The notes under the pieces are model-generated. The model saw only the letters and a list, made by a program, of their open reading frames with translations. It had not been told where the DNA came from and did no database searches. A DNA stretch of 64,000 nt, from positions 23,610-87,609 of the forward strand of contig JBMNIG010000001.1 of assembly GCA_050950785.1 (NCBI GenBank), given 5' to 3'. This DNA is from JAAYOS01 sp050950785 (lineage in GTDB: Bacteria > Bacillota > Clostridia > Oscillospirales > JAAYOS01). This document shows, piece by piece, positions 63,253 through 64,000 of the stretch. The translations under genes were made by a program, and so were the position numbers. Position 1 is the stretch's first letter. Every line of letters starts with the position of its first letter.

Positions 63253-64000
63253 GTGTTAGCAATAGAGAGAAGAAACGACATCTTAGCGCGCCTTTATGCG
63301 GAGGGGAAAGAAATAGTCAGTGATCTTAGCAAGATCTACAATGTCACCGAAGAGACGATCCGTAGGGACTTGGAGAAGCTGGAAAAAGAGGGTCTTGCAA
63401 AAAAGACATACGGCGGAGCTGTTAGGAGTAACAGTTTAAACACCGATCTACCATATAATATCCGAAAACAGTCCAATGTACCCGGAAAGCAGAAAATTGC
63501 ATCAATTATTGCAGAGCTTATAAATGATGGGGACTATATAGCTGTAGATGCCAGCACGGACAGCACTCTACGTGATCAAGAAAATACTTACGCGGAAGAA
63601 TATTACATTGATAACCAATTCTATCGAAGTTCTACTCGAGGTGGCAAACAGGACAAACTGGAACATCCTGTCCACCGGAGGAGCACTTAAGGAGGGCGGC
63701 CTTTCCCTTGTTGGCTATCAGGCAGAGAAAATGATTTCTTCTTTCCATGTCGATATCGCAATCTGTTCGTGCAAGGGACTGGATCTTGAAAGGGGCATAA
63801 CAGATTCAAATGAAAAAGATGCCCAGATTAAAAAGGCCCTTTTGAACTCGGCAAGTAAAAGAATCATCGCGGTGGATAGCAGCAAATTTGACAAGGCATC
63901 ATTTGTAAAAATCGCTGATATAAATGAAGCTGACATGATAGTTACCGACAGCGAACCGGACGAGCTATGGATCCGCCGCTTCCAATCTGAGAACGTTGAA
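63253..64000 (+). pseudogene. DeoR-family regulator, one frameshift, cut by window end
   Basis: GTG 63253 follows AAAGGAAG. It begins with the DeoR helix-turn-helix (ERRNDILARLYAEGKEIVSDLSKIYNVTEETIRRDLEKLEKEG, KKTYGGAV). At the GG of CACGGACA (63558-63559) an extra base shifts the frame; after removal the sugar-phosphate sensor domain continues (YVIKKILTRKNITLITNSIE, LSTGGALKEGGLSLVGYQAEKM, ICSCKGLDLERGITDSNE, RIIAVDSSKFDKASF) to the end of the window. It lies divergent from the transketolase genes and probably represses them in response to a phosphorylated sugar. Confidence 0.85.

Noticed and set aside
1..64000. Prophage or integrative element
   Set aside because: No integrase, phage structural gene or conjugation gene was found; the single tRNA is not flanked by an integrase.

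Overview
The window looks like a chromosomal segment of a low-to-moderate GC, anaerobic-type Firmicute, probably a Clostridia. Pointers are strong GGAGG ribosome sites, many diderm-free style lipoproteins (lipobox followed by Thr/Pro/Ser/Glu-rich linkers), flotillin FloA with NfeD, a CarD-like regulator, DUF1846 and DUF3786 proteins, a LytTR response regulator with a Spo0B-type histidine kinase, a split (two-subunit) transketolase and a CoA-disulfide reductase with a rhodanese tail. Genus cannot be fixed from sequence reading alone.

Layout. 1-7.5 kb: end of an ABC exporter, a membrane-anchored unknown protein, a broken solute-binding protein gene fused tail-to-tail with a broken AraC gene, an intact LipO/YtcQ-like solute-binding lipoprotein, a cytoplasmic GH78 alpha-L-rhamnosidase and a small lipoprotein. 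7.7-9.3 kb: a complete IS256-family element with 8-bp target duplication and an unusual structured tail. 9.3-15.8 kb: CoA-disulfide reductase, a NMT1/SsuA-type ABC importer (minus strand) and a DUF1846 protein. 15.8-21.7 kb (minus strand): kinase (frameshifted), NfeD, FloA, a small protein, LytTR regulator and an atypical fused permease, which read as one regulatory/membrane operon. 21.9-28.5 kb: YjdF-like membrane protein, tRNA-Ala(CGC), an AlkA-type glycosylase, a PstS-like/RsiV-like lipoprotein and an AraC regulator. 28.9-40.5 kb: a second GH78, a GH5 glycosidase, a GPH sugar symporter, and a convergent five-gene Opp/Dpp-type importer. 40.9-46.5 kb: XPD/DinG-type helicase with N-terminal nuclease-like domain, PAP2 phosphatase plus lipid kinase, lipoate ligase. 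47-57 kb: a strongly promoted seven-gene cluster (class II aldolase, SDR, PHP protein, Zn-dehydrogenase, E2, E3 and a fused alpha-beta E1). 57-64 kb: small Cys-rich protein, CarD-like protein, REP-like repeats, cold-shock protein, then coiled-coil protein, MtaA/CmuA-type methyltransferase, transketolase subunits and a DeoR regulator, every one of which carries single-base frameshifts.

How it fits together. The theme is plant-oligosaccharide use: extracellular or imported rhamnose-containing oligosaccharides would be bound by lipoproteins, imported by ABC or GPH carriers and trimmed inside the cell by two GH78 enzymes and a GH5 enzyme (none has a signal peptide). The aldolase and SDR of the 47-57 kb cluster resemble the two halves of RhaEW (rhamnulose-1-phosphate aldolase/lactaldehyde dehydrogenase), and the downstream 2-oxoacid dehydrogenase complex with the nearby lipoate ligase suggests an unusual route that ends in an acyl-CoA. 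This cluster is the best candidate for an undescribed pathway; the IS256 structured tail and the kinase-flotillin-regulator-permease operon are the next most interesting.

Caution: single-base insertions and deletions, mostly in homopolymers, are concentrated at 59.6-64 kb and one lies at 20.3 kb. They may be assembly or read errors rather than real pseudogenes.
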